Assembly (NCBI GenBank): GCA_913051905.1
Contig: CAJXBY010000105.1
Location: 1-8,794 of the forward strand
DNA from: an uncultured Gammaproteobacteria bacterium
Lineage (GTDB): Bacteria > Pseudomonadota > Gammaproteobacteria > Arenicellales > UBA868
DNA: 8,794 nucleotides
Direction of reading: 5' to 3'
Shown: positions 6,636 to 8,794 of the stretch, one piece after another
Layout of the letters: each line of letters starts with the position of its first letter
Numbering within the stretch: the first letter of the stretch is position 1
The notes under the pieces: generated by a model
What the model was told of the DNA's origin: nothing
What the model saw: only the letters and a program-made list of their open reading frames with translations
Database searches by the model: none
Position numbers and translations under genes: made by a program

Positions 6636-7385
6636 ATGGCAGGCCGTCTTCAGGGTAAAAGAGTGCTGATCACCGGTGCAGCCAGCGGTATCGGTCGGGC
6701 CGCCGCCCGTCTTTTCGCGGCAGAAGAAGCGCAGCTGACACTCTGTGACCGACTCGCTGCCGACAACCGGAGACTGGCCAACGAAATCGAATCCGGCGGT
6801 GGCATTGCACAAGCCATCGAGACCGATGTTGGGAGTCCAGATGCGATGCAGGCCGCCGTGGCCAGCGCAGTAGAGACTTACGGGGGGTTGGATGTCATCT
6901 ACAACAACGCTGGCGGCGCCACCGGCAACGATGGACCGGTCACTGACATCGATCTGGATGAATTTTGGCGAACCATCCGCGTCGACCTATTCGGCACCCT
7001 GCTCGGCTGTCGCTATGGTATTCCGCATCTCGTCGAAGCGGGCGGCGGCTCTATCATCAACACCACTTCAATCCGGGCCATGATCGGTACCGCAGGCGCA
7101 GACGCCTATACGTCGGCCAAAGGCGGGGTGATCACCCTGACTCGCGCACTGGCCCTGCAGTGGGCAGAGTCCGGAATCCGGGTCAACGCTATTGCGCCGG
7201 GAGTGATCCTTACCGAACGTGTGCAAAAAATGCTCACAGAAGACGATCCCGTGAGGGTCAAGACACCACTGGGACCCAGCCAACCCGAAGAGGTCGCGCC
7301 ACTCGCACTCTACCTCGCATCGGACGAATCACGGCAGATGACCGGTATGATCCTGCCGCTCGACGGCGGCGCGAGCGCGGTCTGA
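6636..7385 (+). CDS. Short-chain dehydrogenase/reductase (classical SDR)
   Basis: This 249-residue Rossmann-fold oxidoreductase interconverts an alcohol and a ketone with a nicotinamide cofactor. Seen: cofactor loop TGAASGIG (13-20), Asp38 at the end of strand 2 (CDR), which usually signals NAD(H) preference, DV at 65-66, NNAGG (90-94), catalytic Ser145 in NTTSIRA, YTSAK with Tyr158 and Lys162, APGVI, and the C-terminal LPLDGGASAV. The catalytic-tetrad Asn position (usually VNL) reads VDLFG, so Asp117 takes its place. This occurs in some SDRs. The ATG at 6636 is chosen; an in-frame TTG at 6630 would add two residues, and neither has a clear ribosome binding site. The gene lies 47 bp after the amidase gene. 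Homologues are often labelled FabG or 3-oxoacyl-ACP reductase, but nothing here points to fatty-acid synthesis. Confidence 0.92.
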   Translation: MAGRLQGKRVLITGAASGIGRAAARLFAAEEAQLTLCDRLAADNRRLANEIESGGGIAQAIETDVGSPDAMQAAVASAVETYGGLDVIYNNAGGATGNDGPVTDIDLDEFWRTIRVDLFGTLLGCRYGIPHLVEAGGGSIINTTSIRAMIGTAGADAYTSAKGGVITLTRALALQWAESGIRVNAIAPGVILTERVQKMLTEDDPVRVKTPLGPSQPEEVAPLALYLASDESRQMTGMILPLDGGASAV

Positions 7386-7420
7386 AATAGCGCACCGGTT
7401 ATTTCCTTTTCTCCAGAACC

Positions 7421-7426
7421 GAGGAG
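7421..7426 (+). promoter_or_regulatory. Ribosome binding site of the MDR oxidoreductase gene
   Basis: GAGGAG ends 7 bases before TTG 7434. The next in-frame ATG (7449) is 22 bases from it, too far. The motif therefore supports a TTG start. Confidence 0.65.
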
Positions 7427-7433
7427 ACTCCCT

Positions 7434-8480
7434 TTGGCGGCAAATGAAATGACAAACCGACGCGTAACACTGGCTGCCCGTCCCGAGGGCGTGCCCAAGG
7501 ACAGTGACTTCCAAATCATCGAGGAACCGGTACCGGTCCCTGGTGACGAGGAACTTCTGCTCAGAACAATTTACCTGTCTTTAGACCCCTATATGCGCGG
7601 GCGCATCAGTGCCGCCCGATCCTACGCAGCCAGCGTCGAGATCGGCCAGACCATGGTCGGGGCGACCGTCAGCAGCGTTGTCGCTTCAAATCACCCCAAA
7701 TTCGAACCGGGCCAACTGGTGCTGGGTTACTCCGGTTGGCAGGATTATGAGATCAGTAATGGCAAAGGACTCACCCGGCTAGACCCGAACACGCGATCCA
7801 TCAGCACCGCGCTGGGCGTCATGGGCATGCCAGGACTAACGGCTTATGTCGGTCTGCTCGATATCGGCCAGCCTAAAGCTGGGGAAACCGTTGTCGTATC
7901 TTCGGCTGCTGGAGCCGTCGGGTCGGTTGTGGGCCAGATCGCCCGCCTCAGGGGGTGCCGCACAGTCGGTGTTGCAGGAACGGCCGATAAATGCCGTTAC
8001 ACCATCGACGAATTTCGATTCGACCAGTGTCTCAACTACAACGATACCGACTTCGATGAGCAGCTTAAAAACGCCTGCCCAGACGGCATCGACATCTATT
8101 TCGAAAACGTCGGTGGCAAAGTGTTTGACGCAGCCTGCAGCCTGATGAACAACGCCGGCCGGATCCCGGTCTGCGGCATGATCGCCCGATACAACGACAC
8201 TGCTCTACCAGAAGGCCCGGATACACTGCCCCGCCTGATGCGTGCAATCCTGAGCCGCCGTCTGCTTGTGCAGGGCTTTATCGTCACCGACCACGGACAC
8301 CGGCTGGGTGATTTCCTCAAAGATATGGCAGGGTGGCTGGCAACGGGTGAAATCCGTTATCGGGAACACGTCACCACAGGTCTCGAAAACGCTGTGGAGG
8401 CATTTCAGGGACTGCTGGCCGGGGACAATACGGGCAAGGCCTTGATCCTCGTCTCCGATGATCCGACCGTCCAGGATTGA
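7434..8480 (+). CDS. NADP-dependent oxidoreductase, MDR family (CurA / prostaglandin-reductase-like)
   Basis: This 348-residue zinc-free medium-chain reductase probably reduces the C=C bond of an alpha,beta-unsaturated ketone or aldehyde with NADPH. Seen: LSLDPYMRGRIS (48-59), the group's hallmark; GMPGLTAYVGLLDIGQPKAGE (131-151, given by ends and core TAY); glycine-rich AAGAVGS (158-164); GVAGTADKC with Lys186, positioned to hold the NADP 2'-phosphate; YFENVGG (222-228); the cofactor-side ARYN (251-254); and GFIV (281-284). Length and motif order match CurA/YncB and leukotriene B4 12-hydroxydehydrogenase relatives. The start is TTG, supported by GAGGAG at 7421. It lies 48 bp after the SDR gene, plausibly in the same transcript, and is the last gene before a promoter-bearing gap. 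The E. coli name curA is not applied because orthology cannot be shown here. Confidence 0.92.
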   Translation: MAANEMTNRRVTLAARPEGVPKDSDFQIIEEPVPVPGDEELLLRTIYLSLDPYMRGRISAARSYAASVEIGQTMVGATVSSVVASNHPKFEPGQLVLGYSGWQDYEISNGKGLTRLDPNTRSISTALGVMGMPGLTAYVGLLDIGQPKAGETVVVSSAAGAVGSVVGQIARLRGCRTVGVAGTADKCRYTIDEFRFDQCLNYNDTDFDEQLKNACPDGIDIYFENVGGKVFDAACSLMNNAGRIPVCGMIARYNDTALPEGPDTLPRLMRAILSRRLLVQGFIVTDHGHRLGDFLKDMAGWLATGEIRYREHVTTGLENAVEAFQGLLAGDNTGKALILVSDDPTVQD

Positions 8481-8544
8481 GCCATCTGGCCAGAGACTAT
8501 CCGAAACCCTGTTTCATTCATATTTTCAACCTCTTACAAACATC

Positions 8545-8574
8545 TTGTTGCTTGGAACTTGCAGTGGTTATACT
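8545..8574 (+). promoter_or_regulatory. Candidate sigma-70 promoter for the ABC solute-binding gene
   Basis: TATACT (8569-8574) matches the -10 consensus at five of six bases. TTGTTG (8545-8550), 18 bases upstream, matches the -35 only in TTG. Transcription would start near 8581, leaving a short leader before the ATG at 8611. The surrounding 130-bp gap is AT-richer than the genes. A 10-bp palindrome TCTGGCCAGA lies at 8485-8494, just after the previous stop, and could be part of a weak terminator or an operator. Confidence 0.45.
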
Positions 8575-8610
8575 GAACAAGCTTTCACCCACTAAAGGAG
8601 CTTTAACTCA

Positions 8611-8794
8611 ATGAAAATTATGAAATCGATCTTGGGCTTGATGACGGCGGTTCTGTTCTCGCTGACGGCCGCAGTCACCACGGCACAAGCCGGTTCGGTC
8701 CTCAAGATCGTGCCCCATGCGGATCTGAAAAACACCGATCCGATCTGGACGACGGCATACATCACCAGAAACCACGGGTACATGATCTACGACA
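8611..8794 (+). CDS. ABC transporter solute-binding protein, family 5 (3'-truncated)
   Basis: These are the first 61 residues of an exported binding protein; the rest is outside the window. Seen: a classic Sec signal peptide (basic MKIMK, hydrophobic core to about 23, AQA at 25-27 giving cleavage before GS), then SVLKIVPHADLKNTDPIWTT and ITRNHGYMIYD. This opening is typical of the peptide/nickel/oligopeptide-type family 5 (SBP_bac_5) proteins, 'l.i.p...l..lDP...t......n..y..Yd'. An AAAGGAG motif at 8594-8600 lies 10 bases before the ATG. The gene is preceded by a candidate promoter and so probably starts a separate ABC-importer operon continuing to the right. The ligand is unknown. Confidence 0.88.
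   Translation, partial: MKIMKSILGLMTAVLFSLTAAVTTAQAGSVLKIVPHADLKNTDPIWTTAYITRNHGYMIYD

Noticed and set aside
8485..8494. Palindrome TCTGGCCAGA after the MDR gene, sharing TCTGGCC with the hairpin at 513-540
   Set aside because: The shared core is only seven bases and the palindrome has no loop or T-run, so neither a terminator nor a repeat family is supported.

Overview
The window looks like proteobacterial DNA, most likely from a free-living, possibly marine, gammaproteobacterium. This rests on moderate GC, TRAP and ABC uptake systems with Sec-type signal peptides, and GGAG-like ribosome binding sites. The taxon is an inference; no rRNA or marker gene is present. Every recognisable gene is on the + strand, and none looks broken. 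There is no tRNA, rRNA, CRISPR array, insertion sequence or phage signature.

Layout. Bases 1-458 hold the C-terminal part of a TRAP transporter solute-binding protein (DctP type). A 121-bp gap follows with a perfect GC-rich hairpin. Next come the TRAP large permease (580-2076, DctM type) and the small permease (2112-2945, DctQ type), so the gene order is P-M-Q. Two small membrane proteins of unknown function follow: a 161-residue four-helix protein (2996-3481) and a 110-residue two-helix protein (3478-3810) that overlap by four bases. Then come a COG3618-type amidohydrolase (3814-4713), a 97-residue secreted or anchored four-cysteine protein (4710-5003), an amidase-signature hydrolase (5101-6588), a short-chain dehydrogenase/reductase (6636-7385) and a CurA/prostaglandin-reductase-like NADP-dependent oxidoreductase (7434-8480). 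A 130-bp gap with a plausible sigma-70 promoter precedes the start of an ABC transporter solute-binding protein (8611 to the window edge).

Interpretation. Tight spacing, two 4-base start/stop overlaps and a shared strand suggest that 1-5003, and probably 1-8480, is one uptake-and-catabolism operon. The TRAP system would import an organic acid. The amidohydrolase (lactone-type chemistry) and the amidase (C-N bond) would open or deacylate it. The SDR and the MDR-type reductase would handle alcohol/ketone and enone steps. The substrate cannot be read from the sequence. The least explained parts are the three small proteins at 2996-3810 and 4710-5003, which may be accessory or envelope components of this uptake system. 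The ABC gene at the right edge probably begins a separate transcription unit.
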